Source of the DNA: Flavobacterium sp. N1736
GTDB taxonomy: Bacteria; Bacteroidota; Bacteroidia; Flavobacteriales; Flavobacteriaceae
DNA length: 64,000 bases
Assembly (NCBI RefSeq): GCF_025947065.1
Contig: NZ_CP109994.1
Coordinates: 2,294,001-2,358,000 of the forward strand
Reading direction: 5' to 3'
The notes beneath the pieces are model-generated. The model saw nothing but the letters and a program-made list of their open reading frames with translations, ran no database searches and was not told the origin of the DNA. Within the stretch, counting starts at the first letter, position 1; each line of letters opens with the position of its first letter. Shown here in pieces: positions 1 to 9,576 of the stretch. Both the position numbers and the translations under genes were made by a program.

Positions 1-633
1 GCAGATGATCATGTATTTGTGAGAGATGGAATAAAATCTTTATTGGAAAACGAAGCAAACATTGAGGTTGCAGGCGAAGCAGTTGATGGCGCAGATGCTC
101 TTGAGGTTATCGCAGCCACTAAACCTGATTTACTTATTGCTGATATTAGAATGCCAAACTTAACCGGTATTGAACTGGTAGAAAAACTTAGAAGCGAAAA
201 TAATAACATAAAAATTATTATGCTTTCTATGCACGAATCTGAAGAATATGTACTAAAATCTATCAAGGCAGGAGCCGACGGTTATTTACTAAAAGGATCC
301 AGCAAAGAAGAATTCCTGAAAGCATTGCATACAGTTGCTGCAGGCGGAAAATATTTTAGTGGCGATATCTCATCCATTTTAATTAGTCAGTTAACAAATT
401 CCTCTTCTTCATTAGAATCTAAGCATAATTTAGGCGAAGGAATGGTAATTACGAAAAGAGAAAAAGAAATTTTAACCCTTTTATTATCCGGAAAAGGAAA
501 CAAAGAAATCGCTGAAGCATTGGAAATTAGTAAAAGAACCGCCGAAGTGCATCGTTTTAACCTGATGAAAAAGCTAAAAGTGAAGAACTTAATGGAACTT
601 TCGAATAAAGCCGCTGAATATTCGCTTTTATAA
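1..633 (+). CDS. LuxR/NarL-family response regulator (5' partial)
   Basis: The reading frame is open from the first base, so the true start lies outside the window. The first residues read ADDHVFVRDG, the acidic pocket of a receiver domain. The phospho-acceptor Asp is in IADIRMPN, and the conserved Lys follows in YLLKG. The last 65 residues are a LuxR-type helix-turn-helix (TKREKEILTLLLSGKGNKEI). It would be a transcription factor controlled by an upstream sensor kinase that is not visible. Its place before the nitrate transporter gene suggests control of nitrate genes. The 10-bp-phased TAC(G/T)TA boxes in three nearby promoters are candidate targets; both statements are inference. Confidence 0.9.
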   Translation, partial: ADDHVFVRDGIKSLLENEANIEVAGEAVDGADALEVIAATKPDLLIADIRMPNLTGIELVEKLRSENNNIKIIMLSMHESEEYVLKSIKAGADGYLLKGSSKEEFLKALHTVAAGGKYFSGDISSILISQLTNSSSSLESKHNLGEGMVITKREKEILTLLLSGKGNKEIAEALEISKRTAEVHRFNLMKKLKVKNLMELSNKAAEYSLL

Positions 634-732
634 ATCTACTTAAAAGATAAAATTCGACTTTAAAAAATAGCATTTTAATAAAATAGAGAATCAATTTTGT
701 GATGTTGGCAAATCTACTTATTGAACTTAAAA

Positions 733-778
733 TACTTAATTAAAAATACGTATTAATACTTATATGTACTTAAATTTG
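733..778 (+). promoter_or_regulatory. narK promoter with 10-bp-phased TAC(G/T)TA boxes
   Basis: TACGTA at 747, TACTTA at 757 and TACTTA at 767 are exactly 10 bp apart, so they lie on one face of the helix. A further TACTTA is at 733. The last box runs into TAAATTTG (771-778), a match to the Bacteroidota -7 element TAnnTTTG. The narK start codon is 20 bp further on. The same layout precedes the nitrate reductase fusion gene and moeA. Confidence 0.6.
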
Positions 779-798
779 AAAAAACAAATCTAAGTACT

Positions 799-2277
799 AT
801 GAAAAATACAAACTCTTTATCACAATCACACAAGATTTTATTTTTGAATACTTTAGCATTCACCGTATGTTTTGCTTGTTGGACATTAAACGGTGTATTG
901 GTTACTTTTTTGGTTGACAATGACATTTTCAATTGGAGCGTTGTACAAGTGGGCTGGTTACTCGGCATTCCTATTTTAACCGGCTCAATTATGCGTTTGC
1001 CAATTGGTATTCTTACCGATAAATTTGGCGGGAAATATGTTTTTTCGCTTTTGCTCCTGCTCTGTTCGATTCCTTTATTTTTATTGCCTTATGCCGATAG
1101 TTTTATAATGTTTGCATTGTTAAGCTTTTTGTTTGGAATGGTGGGAACGAGTTTTGCTGTAGGAATTGGCTATACTTCTATTTGGTACCCTAAAGAATGG
1201 CAGGGACGCGCTTTGGGAATTTTTGGAATGGGAAATGCCGGAGCAGCGATCACTACATTTTTAGCGCCTTCATTACTTAATTATTTTTCGATTGATGATC
1301 CTCAAAACGGCTGGAAAATACTTCCTGTTATTTATGCTGTTGCATTAATTATTATTGGTTTTGCCTTTTTAATCTTCGCTAAAAATAAAAAAATAGAGAA
1401 CGATACCAGAACAGTTTCTCAAATGCTTCAATCCTTAAAATGTGCCAGAGTTTGGCGTTTTGGAGCGTACTATTTTTTGGTTTTCGGCTGTTTTGTTGCT
1501 TATTCGCAATGGCTTTTACCCAATTTTATGAATGTTTATCAAACCAGTTTGGTTATGGGAGGCTTATTTGCCACACTTTTTAGCTTGCCTTCAGGCGTTA
1601 TCAGAGCTTTTGGTGGTTATTTGTCAGATAAATTCGGAGCTCGAAAAGTGATGTATTGGGTTTTAAGTTCTTCTGTTATTTTGAGTGCCTTATTAATGAT
1701 TCCAAAAATGGAAATCACTACAACCGGACCCGGAATTTTAGCCTCTAAAAAAGGAAATATAACGGCTGTATCTGACAAAAATATTAAAATTGGAGAAACT
1801 GATTTTCCTATTGCTCAAAAAAAGGCAAATGAATCTGAAAATGCTATTTTTCCAACCAGAACATCGTGGCAGCAAGTGGTTGTTACAGAAAATCAATTGG
1901 TAAAGAAAAAAGAACTTTTAGCCAAAGGAATTACTGTGATTAAATTTGATGCTAATATGTGGGTTTTTCTAGTTCTGGTTATCCTAATAGGAATTTCGTG
2001 GGGAATTGGAAAAGCAGCCGTTTACAAACATATTCCGGAATATTTTCCAAAAGATGTAGGCGTTGTTGGCGGAATGGTGGGAATGATTGGTGGTTTGGGC
2101 GGTTTTTTTGGTCCAATTATCTTTAGTTATTTGCTTACTGCAACCGGAATTTGGTCCAGTTCGTGGATCTTTATTTTAGTGTTTTCGGCTATTTGTTTGA
2201 TTTGGATGCATTATACAATAACAAAAATTATGAATGAGAAACAACCTGTTTTATCCAAAGTAATTGATAGGCAGTAA
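799..2277 (+). CDS. narK: NarK-type nitrate/nitrite MFS transporter
   Basis: A 492-residue major facilitator protein of the nitrate/nitrite porter family, placed in the inner membrane. The family signature is seen in GIFGMGNAGAAITTF (about residues 141-155), and a second glycine-rich helix, GGMVGMIGGLGGFFGP, lies near residue 424. About twelve hydrophobic helices are visible. Unusually, residues 303-385 are a polar, strand-rich insertion between helices in the C-terminal half. The same insertion is in the close paralogue at 26047-27519. It should import nitrate for the reductases in the window, or export nitrite; direction cannot be told from sequence. A TAC(G/T)TA-box promoter lies just upstream. 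Confidence 0.93.
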   Translation: MKNTNSLSQSHKILFLNTLAFTVCFACWTLNGVLVTFLVDNDIFNWSVVQVGWLLGIPILTGSIMRLPIGILTDKFGGKYVFSLLLLLCSIPLFLLPYADSFIMFALLSFLFGMVGTSFAVGIGYTSIWYPKEWQGRALGIFGMGNAGAAITTFLAPSLLNYFSIDDPQNGWKILPVIYAVALIIIGFAFLIFAKNKKIENDTRTVSQMLQSLKCARVWRFGAYYFLVFGCFVAYSQWLLPNFMNVYQTSLVMGGLFATLFSLPSGVIRAFGGYLSDKFGARKVMYWVLSSSVILSALLMIPKMEITTTGPGILASKKGNITAVSDKNIKIGETDFPIAQKKANESENAIFPTRTSWQQVVVTENQLVKKKELLAKGITVIKFDANMWVFLVLVILIGISWGIGKAAVYKHIPEYFPKDVGVVGGMVGMIGGLGGFFGPIIFSYLLTATGIWSSSWIFILVFSAICLIWMHYTITKIMNEKQPVLSKVIDRQ

Positions 2278-2313
2278 TATAACTTAAAAAGATTAAAAAA
2301 GAATGAAATTGTA

Positions 2314-2356
2314 TGATTTTTATCACAAGTTAAACCTTTTTAATAATTTAAATTTG
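2314..2356 (+). promoter_or_regulatory. Porin promoter with FNR-like site
   Basis: TGAT-TTTT-ATCA (2314-2325) is the core of a CRP/FNR-superfamily operator (FNR consensus TTGAT-N4-ATCAA). It lies upstream of a TAAATTTG -7 element (2349-2356). With a transcription start a few bases past the -7 element, the operator centre is near -42, the usual position for activation. This is inference from spacing and motif only. Confidence 0.4.
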
Positions 2357-2378
2357 CCTCATATTAAACAAACCAATT

Positions 2379-3647
2379 ATGAAAAAAATCAAAATAATTG
2401 CTTTATTACTTTTGGGAGGAATCAGCCTTCATGTTGAAGCACAAGAACTAGATGTAAATTTACAAATCAGGCCGCGTTTCGAATACAGAAACGGATACAA
2501 AACACTTTTACCATACGGAAAGGAAGGTACTTCTCAAATATCGCAACGTTCCAGATTAAATTTTAATTACAAACAAGAAGATTTAACGGTAAAATTGACT
2601 TTACAAAATACCAGAACCTGGGGAGATGTAACTCCTACAGCAACAGCTGACAAAAATGGTGTTGCCGTTTTTGAAGCCTGGGCACAATATGATTTCACAA
2701 AAAAATGGAGCGCAAGAATGGGACGTCAGGTACTTTCATACGATAATCAACGTATTTTGGGAGAGCAAGACTGGGGCCAACAAGCACAAAGCCATGATGC
2801 ATTAACAGTAAGTTTTCATCCAGAAAATCAACGTTTAGACTTGGGAGTTGCTTACAATTCAGATGCTGAAAATACTTTTCAGACTCCTTATACTGTAGCC
2901 AATTATAAAGCGATGCAATATGCGTGGTATCACACCACTTTTGATAAAATTGGAGCAAGTTTATTATTGCTGAATACCGGCTATGAATATGCTAATACCG
3001 ATGCAAAATTATTAGTGGATTACAAGCAAACTTTTGGAACGTACTTAACCTATAAAACCGATAAGATTGATACTAATTTAAGCGCTTACGGACAAACCGG
3101 AAAAAGTACTAACCAACAAGTGAGTGCCTGGAATGCCGCAGCAAATTTTACATACTCTATAACTGATTCATTTAAAGCTGGTTTAGGTTATGAATTTTTA
3201 TCAGGAAAAGATACAAATGACGGAAGTACAGTAATAAAATCATTCAACCCGTTATTCGGAACAAATCATGGATTTAATGGATATATGGATTATTTTTATG
3301 TAGGCGGCGGTCATTTAAACAATGTTGGTTTGCAGGATGCATTCTTAAAACTAAATTACAGCGTAAACAAATGGCAATTTGCTTTGATGCCTCACGTATT
3401 TTTAGCTGCTGCTGATGTAGTTACGCCTTTACCTCAAGGTGAAAAAATGAATTCTTATTTAGGAACTGAAATTGATGCTACTTTTGGATATAATTTCAAA
3501 AAAGATATTGTGGTTTCAGGAGGATATTCTCAAATGTTTGGTTCTGGAACGTTAGAATTTATAAAAGGTGGAGACGCTAGTCATACTAACAATTGGGCGT
3601 GGTTAATGATTTCTGTTAATCCAAGAATTTTTAGCTGGAAAAAATAG
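2379..3647 (+). CDS. Outer-membrane porin, alginate_export-like
   Basis: A 422-residue protein with a signal peptide (MKKIKIIALLLLGGISLHVEA) and then alternating amphipathic strands ending in an aromatic/basic C-terminus, as in an outer-membrane beta barrel. The start (LQIRPRFEYRNGYK) and the motif GRQVLSYDNQRILG resemble the alginate_export family of porins. It stands alone between narK and a strong terminator. Its likely job here is passive entry of nitrate across the outer membrane. That is inferred from its neighbour; the family as a whole is not substrate-specific. Confidence 0.78.
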   Translation: MKKIKIIALLLLGGISLHVEAQELDVNLQIRPRFEYRNGYKTLLPYGKEGTSQISQRSRLNFNYKQEDLTVKLTLQNTRTWGDVTPTATADKNGVAVFEAWAQYDFTKKWSARMGRQVLSYDNQRILGEQDWGQQAQSHDALTVSFHPENQRLDLGVAYNSDAENTFQTPYTVANYKAMQYAWYHTTFDKIGASLLLLNTGYEYANTDAKLLVDYKQTFGTYLTYKTDKIDTNLSAYGQTGKSTNQQVSAWNAAANFTYSITDSFKAGLGYEFLSGKDTNDGSTVIKSFNPLFGTNHGFNGYMDYFYVGGGHLNNVGLQDAFLKLNYSVNKWQFALMPHVFLAAADVVTPLPQGEKMNSYLGTEIDATFGYNFKKDIVVSGGYSQMFGSGTLEFIKGGDASHTNNWAWLMISVNPRIFSWKK

Positions 3648-3676
3648 TTTTTCTTCAAAATTAACTGATATATTTT

Positions 3677-3714
3677 ACCCTTTTCCTATTTCGGAAAAGG
3701 GTTCTTTTTTTTTG
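3677..3714 (+). terminator. Rho-independent terminator after porin gene
   Basis: A perfect 10-bp stem (ACCCTTTTCC / GGAAAAGGGT) with a 6-base loop is followed by TCTTTTTTTTT. It ends the narK-porin unit. Confidence 0.9.
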
Positions 3715-3784
3715 TCTAATCAGAGCGTTATTATATGTATAATTAGTTATATTTGAAACGATTATGAACCCCAAATTCTATCCG

Positions 3785-4150
3785 ATGAAACAATTTTTAA
3801 AACTATCCATGTTAACCTTTATTGTAACTCAAACTGGTATTGCTCAAAAATTTAATGATGCTTTAATTTCAAAAAATTCAGAAATTAATTTTGCAAAAAC
3901 TCAAAAAAGAGGAATTAAAAAAAACAATATTATCTATTATGTTGAAAATGACTTACAAACAATATCTGCCTACAAAAGAAGCAAATTGAAATGGCAAACA
4001 AATGTAATTTCTGTTTGCGGAAAACCAAAAGTTGGGGAACCTCAAATAAGATATGTAGGATATAATGCAAACAAACTGCTTATCGTTATCGGGAAACATA
4101 ATTTTGCAGAAATTGACATAGATAGTGGCATAACAAAATTTGTTGGCTAA
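3785..4150 (+). CDS. Small exported protein of unknown function
   Basis: I do not recognise the family. The start at 3785 gives 121 residues beginning with a clean signal peptide (MKQFLKLSMLTFIVTQTGIAQ), so I prefer it to an in-frame ATG at 3764 that would put seven polar residues before it. The mature part is Lys/Asn-rich and appears mainly beta. It is placed alone after the porin terminator and before the EEP-family gene. No catalytic motif is visible. It is likely periplasmic or surface-exposed. Confidence 0.6.
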   Translation: MKQFLKLSMLTFIVTQTGIAQKFNDALISKNSEINFAKTQKRGIKKNNIIYYVENDLQTISAYKRSKLKWQTNVISVCGKPKVGEPQIRYVGYNANKLLIVIGKHNFAEIDIDSGITKFVG

Positions 4151-4202
4151 GATTAAAAATACATAGCGATATTTATTCTAAATTGCATATAAATTTCATT
4201 TG

Positions 4203-4916
4203 ATGAAAATTATAGCTTGGAATTGTAATATGGCATTTAGAAAAAAGGCAGGATTAATTCTGGCTTACACGCCTGATATTGCAATAATTTCAGAATGTGA
4301 AAGTCCTGAAAAACTAAAATTTCCAAGCGAAACAAAATTGCCAACAGACATTCTTTGGTATGGCACAAATGTGCACAAAGGTCTTGGCGTTTTCTCCTAT
4401 AGCGATTATCGATTTCAATTGCTTGATTGCCATAATCCAAGCTTCAAAAACATTTTGCCTATTGCTGTAACCGGCGGAAAGGTTGATTTTACTTTGTTCG
4501 CCGTTTGGGCAAATAATCCCGAAGACAAAGACGGACATTATGTAACGCAAGTTTGGAAAGCGATTAATTATTATGAAAATTTAATCTGCGAAAACAAAAC
4601 CATTTTAATTGGCGATTTCAACAGCAACACGATTTGGGATAAACCACGACGAGAAGGAAATCACTCGACAGTGGTAACTGCATTAGAATCTAAAAAAATC
4701 TACAGTACCTATCATAAATACTTCAATCAAATTCAAGGCAAAGAACAACATCCTACTTTGTACCTGTATCGTCACGAAAACAAACCTTACCATCTTGATT
4801 ATTGCTTTGCTTCAAATGATTTCATCGAAACTTTAGAAAGCGTTGAAGTTGGAAGTTATCACGATTGGACTTTACACAGTGATCATAAACCTTTAATAAT
4901 CAATTTTAATATATAA
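4203..4916 (+). CDS. Endonuclease/exonuclease/phosphatase family protein
   Basis: A 237-residue EEP-fold hydrolase. Visible motifs are IIAWNCNM at the N-terminus (metal-binding Asn), ILIGDFNSN near residue 138, and the C-terminal SDHKPLII (catalytic Asp-His pair). These are the hallmark residues of Mg-dependent phosphodiesterases of the exonuclease III/DNase I superfamily. No signal peptide is present, so it is probably cytoplasmic. A TTG three bases upstream is in frame, but the ATG is the better start. The methyltransferase gene begins 3 bp after its stop, suggesting co-transcription. Substrate is unknown. Confidence 0.82.
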   Translation: MKIIAWNCNMAFRKKAGLILAYTPDIAIISECESPEKLKFPSETKLPTDILWYGTNVHKGLGVFSYSDYRFQLLDCHNPSFKNILPIAVTGGKVDFTLFAVWANNPEDKDGHYVTQVWKAINYYENLICENKTILIGDFNSNTIWDKPRREGNHSTVVTALESKKIYSTYHKYFNQIQGKEQHPTLYLYRHENKPYHLDYCFASNDFIETLESVEVGSYHDWTLHSDHKPLIINFNI

Positions 4917-4919
4917 AAA

Positions 4920-5543
4920 ATGAACAACAACTGGACCGAAAGGTGGAACGACCGCTACAGCAATGAAGAATTTGCTTATGGGGAAGAACCCAACAATTAT
5001 TTTAAGGAACAAATCGAAAAATTAAATCCCGGAACGATTCTTTTTCCTGCCGAAGGCGAAGGGAGAAATGCAGTTTTTGCTGCAAAATTAGGTTGGAAAG
5101 CAGCTGCTTTTGACATAAGTGAAGAAGGAAAAAACAAAGCCTTAAAACTTGCTGAAGCTAATAATGTACATATTGACTATCAGGTTGGAGAATTAGAATC
5201 TTTACATTATCACACAGAACAATTTGATGCGATTGCCTTAATTTATGCTCATTTTCCGGCAGCAATAAAATCGTCTCTTCACAAAACATTAGAAACGTAT
5301 TTACACAAAGACGGAATTATTATTTTTGAAGCTTTCAGCAAAAAACATCTGAAATATCTTGCCCTAAACGATAAAGTTGGCGGACCAAAAGACATTGAAT
5401 CTTTATTTTCGATTGAAGAAATTCAAGATGATTTTCCTAATTATGAAATCATTCAGTTAGAAGAAAAAGAAATTGAATTAAACGAAGGTTTATTCCATAA
5501 CGGAAAAGGTTCTGTAATTCGATTTATCGGAAAGAAAAAATAA
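4920..5543 (+). CDS. Class I SAM-dependent methyltransferase (TehB-like)
   Basis: A 207-residue protein opening with [20 protein letters not shown], typical of the small TehB/thiopurine-type methyltransferases. The SAM-binding loop is degenerate but recognisable ([20 protein letters not shown]), followed by the acidic strand end AAFDISEEG. It starts 3 bp after the EEP-family stop codon. Members of this family methylate small molecules or oxyanions; the substrate cannot be read here. Confidence 0.82.
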   Translation: MNNNWTERWNDRYSNEEFAYGEEPNNYFKEQIEKLNPGTILFPAEGEGRNAVFAAKLGWKAAAFDISEEGKNKALKLAEANNVHIDYQVGELESLHYHTEQFDAIALIYAHFPAAIKSSLHKTLETYLHKDGIIIFEAFSKKHLKYLALNDKVGGPKDIESLFSIEEIQDDFPNYEIIQLEEKEIELNEGLFHNGKGSVIRFIGKKK

Positions 5544-5556
5544 ATTACACAATCAT

Positions 5557-5584
5557 GTAGAGACGTATTACGATGCGTCTCTAC
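5557..5584. repeat. GTAGAGACG short inverted repeat
   Basis: GTAGAGACG and its complement CGTCTCTAC are separated by 10 bases. It is followed by pyrimidine-rich simple sequence (about 5590-5695) without coding potential. It may act as a weak terminator of the methyltransferase gene, but no T-run directly follows. Confidence 0.6.
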
Positions 5585-5718
5585 GAACTGACTCTCTACA
5601 ATATTCTCCCATTTTACCTTTTACAATTCTCATTTTATTTTTTACACAATTTTCCCATTTTACTTCTCACAATCCTCTTTTTACTTTTTTTCTAAAAACT
5701 CAAAATAAATTCAAAAAA

Positions 5719-5750
5719 TACGTATTTATACGTAAAAATACTTATTTTTG
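5719..5750 (+). promoter_or_regulatory. Nitrate reductase promoter with phased TAC(G/T)TA boxes
   Basis: TACGTA (5719), TACGTA (5729) and TACTTA (5739) repeat at exactly 10 bp. The last overlaps a TATTTTTG -7 element (5743-5750) with the same 4-base offset as at narK. The first two boxes form the palindrome TACGTA-TTTA-TACGTA, reminiscent of NarL-type 7-2-7 sites. The gene starts 70 bp downstream. Confidence 0.6.
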
Positions 5751-5820
5751 TTTACACCAACATACGTGAATTATCTTAGACAAAGTAATTCATATTTTTA
5801 GTATTCAAAAACGAGTTATA

Positions 5821-8800
5821 ATGCAAAATACCAAAATCAAAACTACCTGTTCGTATTGTGGCGTTGGCTGCGGAATCATCGTAACCAATGATGCAAAAAA
5901 CGGTGTGATGGTAACGGGCGACAAAGATCATCCTGTCAACAAAGGAATGTTGTGCTCTAAAGGAATGAATTTGCATTATGTTGTCAACGATACTTCAGAC
6001 CGAATTTTATATCCTGAAATGCGAGGCAGCAAATCCTATCCGCTGGAACGTGTAAGTTGGGATACTGCTCTTGATCGCGCTGCCGCCGTTTTTACTTCTA
6101 TCATAAAAAAACACGGACCCGATAGTGTTGGTTTTTATATTTCGGGACAATGTTTAACCGAAGAATATTATCTCGTTAATAAACTCGTAAAAGGCTTTTT
6201 GAAAACCAATAATATCGATACCAACTCCAGACTTTGCATGAGTTCAGCCGTTGTGGGCTATAAAAAGACTTTTGGCGAAGATTCTGTTCCCATTGCGTAT
6301 GATGATATTGAACTGGCAGATACTTTCCTGATTACAGGCGCAAATCCGGCTTGGTGTCATCCAATTTTATTTAGAAGAATCGAAAAACACAAAGAGAAAA
6401 ATCCGAAAATAAAAATTATCGTTATTGACCCCAGACGAACTGATACGGCTGCTTTTGCCGATTTGCATTTGCAGATTCTTCCGGGATCTGATATTATTTT
6501 GTATCATGCTATCGCCAAACGCATTATCGAAAAAGGCTTTGTAGATCATGATTTTGTAAAAAATAATGCCGAAAATTTCAAACAATACAAAGACTTAGTT
6601 TTAAGTACTTCGCTTGAAAAAGCTTCAAAACTTTGCGGTATTTCGGTAAACGATATTAAACTTGCCGCAGATATTATCGGAAAAGCAAAAGGTTTTATTT
6701 CGCTTTGGGCAATGGGATTAAATCAAAGCGCTGTTGGCGTAGATAAAAATACGGCTTTACTGAATTTATCTTTATTAACGGGACAAATTGGAAAACCGGG
6801 TTCGGGACCGTTTTCGTTAACCGGACAACCCAATGCAATGGGCGGACGCGAAGTTGGCGGAATGGCGACTCTTTTAGCAGCGCATAAAGACATTGCAAAT
6901 CCCGAACATCGAAAAGAAGTCGCTGATTTTTGGGGTGTTGATTCAATTTCTGATAAACCCGGTTTGACCGCAACAGAAATGTTTGAAGCTCTGGAGTCAG
7001 GAAAAATGAAAGCTGTCTGGATTATCTGTACCAACCCAATGGTGAGTCTGCCGGATTCCCGCCGAATCGAAAAAGCTTTGCAAAAAGCCAAATTTGTTGT
7101 CGTTCAGGATATTTCGCATAATGCAGATACAGCCAAATATGCCGATTTATTATTGCCCGCTGCCGGTTGGTTAGAAAAAGAAGGCACAATGACCAATTCT
7201 GAACGTCGTATTTCGTATTTACCAAAGGGAATTAACGCTCCCGGAGAAGCACTTCCGGATATTGAAATCCTGATTCGCTTTGCTAAAAAAATGAATTTCA
7301 ATGGTTTTAATTTTAATAGTGCCGAAGAAATTTACAAGGAACATTGTGCGCTGACTAAAAACACCAACATTGATATTTCATTCTTAAATTATCACCGATT
7401 AAAAACCGAAGGCACTTTTCAATGGCCGGTTCCGGATTACAATCATCCGGGAACCCCTCGCCTATTTACTGATAAAAAATTCTATACGCCATCGCAAAAA
7501 GCCATTTTCAATTTACCCACTTTTATTGAAAATACATCAGAACAGCCAACGCCGCAATTTCCGTTTATTCTAACCACAGGACGTGTTCGCGATCAATGGC
7601 ATACGATGACTAAAACCGGAAAAGTTTCGAGATTGATGACACACACACCAAGTCCGGTTCTGGAAATAAACCCGATTGATGCTTATAAAAATGATATTAA
7701 AAATGGCGACATTGTAATTGTTTCCAGTAAAAACGGAGAAGTTCGTGTAAAAGCAAAAGTAACCGATTCGATCAAAGAAAAAGTCGTTTTTCTGCCCATG
7801 CATTGGGGAAAACAACTCGATAATGATTTAAACAGAACGAATAATTTAACGAATACAGTTGTTGATCCTGTTTCAAAAGAACCTGATTTTAAATATACTA
7901 CAGTTGCGATTTCAAAATATATAAAACCTTTTCAGAAAATTGTTATTGTTGGCGCGGGTGCAGCTTCGTTCCGATTTATTCAAAACTATCGTGAGTTTAA
8001 TGTAACAGATGAAATTATTGTTTTTTCAAATGAAGTAAACCCATTTTACAATCGTGTTTTACTTCCGGAATATATGACTGGCGAATTTACGTGGGAACAA
8101 TTATTAAAAGTAAAAGACGGTGAAGCTTTTAACAAGCTAAAAATCACCATGAAAACCGGTGTTGCAATTGAAAAAATAAATGCAAATGAAAAAACAGTTT
8201 TAGACAATCAGGGTAATTTGCACTTTTTCGATTCTTTGATTCTGGCAACCGGAAGCCGTCCGTTTGTGCCTGAAAATGCGCAGCTTCATTTGCCCGGCCG
8301 ATTTACAGTGAGAAGAAAAGAAGATGCTGATCGCCTAAAAACTTATTTGGACAACACCAATTTACCTCCTGAAGAACAACATGTTGTAATTATTGGCGGT
8401 GGCTTATTAGGTTTAGAATTAGCCGCAGCTTTAAAACATAAAAAAGTAAAAATTACCATTATACAAAGAGCTTCACGTTTAATGGAGCGTCAATTAGACA
8501 GAATTTCAAGTAAACTATTGGCCGAAGAAGTCCAGCTTCGCGATATTCAGATTTATTTTGATAATGAAGTAAGTACCGTCTTTAAAACAGATAATGACAA
8601 TGAAATTGAAATTGCATTAAAAAGTGGACGAATTATCATCGCAAATGCAATTGTTTATACTATTGGAACAATTCCGAATATTGAAATCGCCCGCGAAACA
8701 GGTCTTTCATGTGGTCGCGGTGTAAAGGTAAATCAGTATTTACAGTCATCAAATCCTAATATTTATGCGATTGGAGAAATAGCCGAATTCAACAATAAGC

Positions 8801-9339
8801 TATTCGGAATCACTTCTGCAGCAGAAGAACAAGCCGATATTCTCGCCAATTATCTTGCCGGCGATATCAGCAGTTATTATAAAGGTTCGATTTTAATGAA
8901 TATTTTAAAACTGGAAGATATTAATTTATGCAGTATTGGTGATATTGAGATTCCGGAAAACGACGATTCTTATGAAGAAATTATTTTTGCCGATTTAAAA
9001 AAACGTTATTACAAAAAATGCATCGTAAAAGATGATTTGCTTGTTGGTGCCATTTTAATGGGTGATAAAAATGAGTTTGCCGAATTTAAAACGATGATCG
9101 AAAGCAAAATCGAATTATCAGACAAGCGAAATTTATTATTAAGAGGAAGCTCAAATGCAAAACCTGTTTTAGGAAAATTAGTGTGTTCCTGCAGTCAGGT
9201 TGGTGCCGGAAATATTGAAGAAACCATCAAAAGCGGTGTCAACAACTTCACAGATTTATGCAAAAATACCGGCGCCGGATTAGGCTGCGGAAGCTGCAAA
9301 ACTGAGGTAAAAGAGATATTGGCGAAGTGTAAAGTTTAA
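5821..9339 (+). CDS. nasA: Assimilatory nitrate reductase fused to NAD(P)H/FAD domain and BFD domain
   Basis: A 1,172-residue fusion. Residues 1 to about 700 are a Nap/Nas-type molybdopterin oxidoreductase: [4Fe-4S] ligands Cys10, Cys13, Cys17 and Cys45, and a molybdenum-ligand Cys139 in SRLCMSSAVVGY. From about residue 705 a pyridine-nucleotide-disulfide reductase domain like the N-terminus of NirB follows, with an FAD loop (VIVGAGAASF) and an NAD loop near 855 (VIIGGGLLGLEL). The last 54 residues are a BFD-like [2Fe-2S] domain (Cys1122, Cys1124, Cys1156, Cys1159). It should reduce nitrate to nitrite in the cytoplasm with electrons taken directly from NAD(P)H. In Klebsiella the flavin subunit is a separate protein. 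No signal peptide is present. Confidence 0.92.
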   Translation: MQNTKIKTTCSYCGVGCGIIVTNDAKNGVMVTGDKDHPVNKGMLCSKGMNLHYVVNDTSDRILYPEMRGSKSYPLERVSWDTALDRAAAVFTSIIKKHGPDSVGFYISGQCLTEEYYLVNKLVKGFLKTNNIDTNSRLCMSSAVVGYKKTFGEDSVPIAYDDIELADTFLITGANPAWCHPILFRRIEKHKEKNPKIKIIVIDPRRTDTAAFADLHLQILPGSDIILYHAIAKRIIEKGFVDHDFVKNNAENFKQYKDLVLSTSLEKASKLCGISVNDIKLAADIIGKAKGFISLWAMGLNQSAVGVDKNTALLNLSLLTGQIGKPGSGPFSLTGQPNAMGGREVGGMATLLAAHKDIANPEHRKEVADFWGVDSISDKPGLTATEMFEALESGKMKAVWIICTNPMVSLPDSRRIEKALQKAKFVVVQDISHNADTAKYADLLLPAAGWLEKEGTMTNSERRISYLPKGINAPGEALPDIEILIRFAKKMNFNGFNFNSAEEIYKEHCALTKNTNIDISFLNYHRLKTEGTFQWPVPDYNHPGTPRLFTDKKFYTPSQKAIFNLPTFIENTSEQPTPQFPFILTTGRVRDQWHTMTKTGKVSRLMTHTPSPVLEINPIDAYKNDIKNGDIVIVSSKNGEVRVKAKVTDSIKEKVVFLPMHWGKQLDNDLNRTNNLTNTVVDPVSKEPDFKYTTVAISKYIKPFQKIVIVGAGAASFRFIQNYREFNVTDEIIVFSNEVNPFYNRVLLPEYMTGEFTWEQLLKVKDGEAFNKLKITMKTGVAIEKINANEKTVLDNQGNLHFFDSLILATGSRPFVPENAQLHLPGRFTVRRKEDADRLKTYLDNTNLPPEEQHVVIIGGGLLGLELAAALKHKKVKITIIQRASRLMERQLDRISSKLLAEEVQLRDIQIYFDNEVSTVFKTDNDNEIEIALKSGRIIIANAIVYTIGTIPNIEIARETGLSCGRGVKVNQYLQSSNPNIYAIGEIAEFNNKLFGITSAAEEQADILANYLAGDISSYYKGSILMNILKLEDINLCSIGDIEIPENDDSYEEIIFADLKKRYYKKCIVKDDLLVGAILMGDKNEFAEFKTMIESKIELSDKRNLLLRGSSNAKPVLGKLVCSCSQVGAGNIEETIKSGVNNFTDLCKNTGAGLGCGSCKTEVKEILAKCKV

Positions 9340-9404
9340 AAAAAATGTTTCAGGTTTCAGGTTTCAGGTTTACTTTGTCGATAGACTTTATCCAGACAAA
9401 GTAT

Positions 9405-9489
9405 TGTCATTTCGAGAGACGAGAAATCACATTACGGGATTCTCAGTTCGTTGCTCTCTGAATGTGATTTCTCGTCCCTCGAAATGACA
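9405..9489. repeat. REP-like inverted repeat, copy 1
   Basis: An 85-bp imperfect palindrome beginning TGTCATTTCGAGAGACGAGA and ending with the near complement. Related copies are at 14326-14426 and 39410-39497. The stems carry GAGAAATCAC/GTGATTTCTC and the loops share GCTCTCTG/CAGAGAGC. Confidence 0.8.
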
Positions 9490-9503
9490 CACAGGGCGAC
9501 AAC

Positions 9504-9562
9504 ATGAAACATGAAACCTGAAACAAAAAAAACCTGAAACCTGAAACAAAAAAACCTGAACC
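9504..9562. repeat. Purine-pyrimidine repeat of GAAACCTGAAAC
   Basis: Tandem and interrupted copies of CATGAAAC/CCTGAAAC fill this stretch. The complementary unit GTTTCAGG occurs at 9349-9371. The same unit recurs at 17161-17215, 18085-18170 and 23239-23249, always between genes of the nitrate region. No coding potential is seen. Confidence 0.75.
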
Positions 9563-9576
9563 AAAAACTAAAAAAA

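Noticed and set aside
9349..9562. Possible CRISPR array from the repeated GTTTCAGG units
   Set aside because: Units are short and run together, with no constant-length unique spacers and no cas genes.
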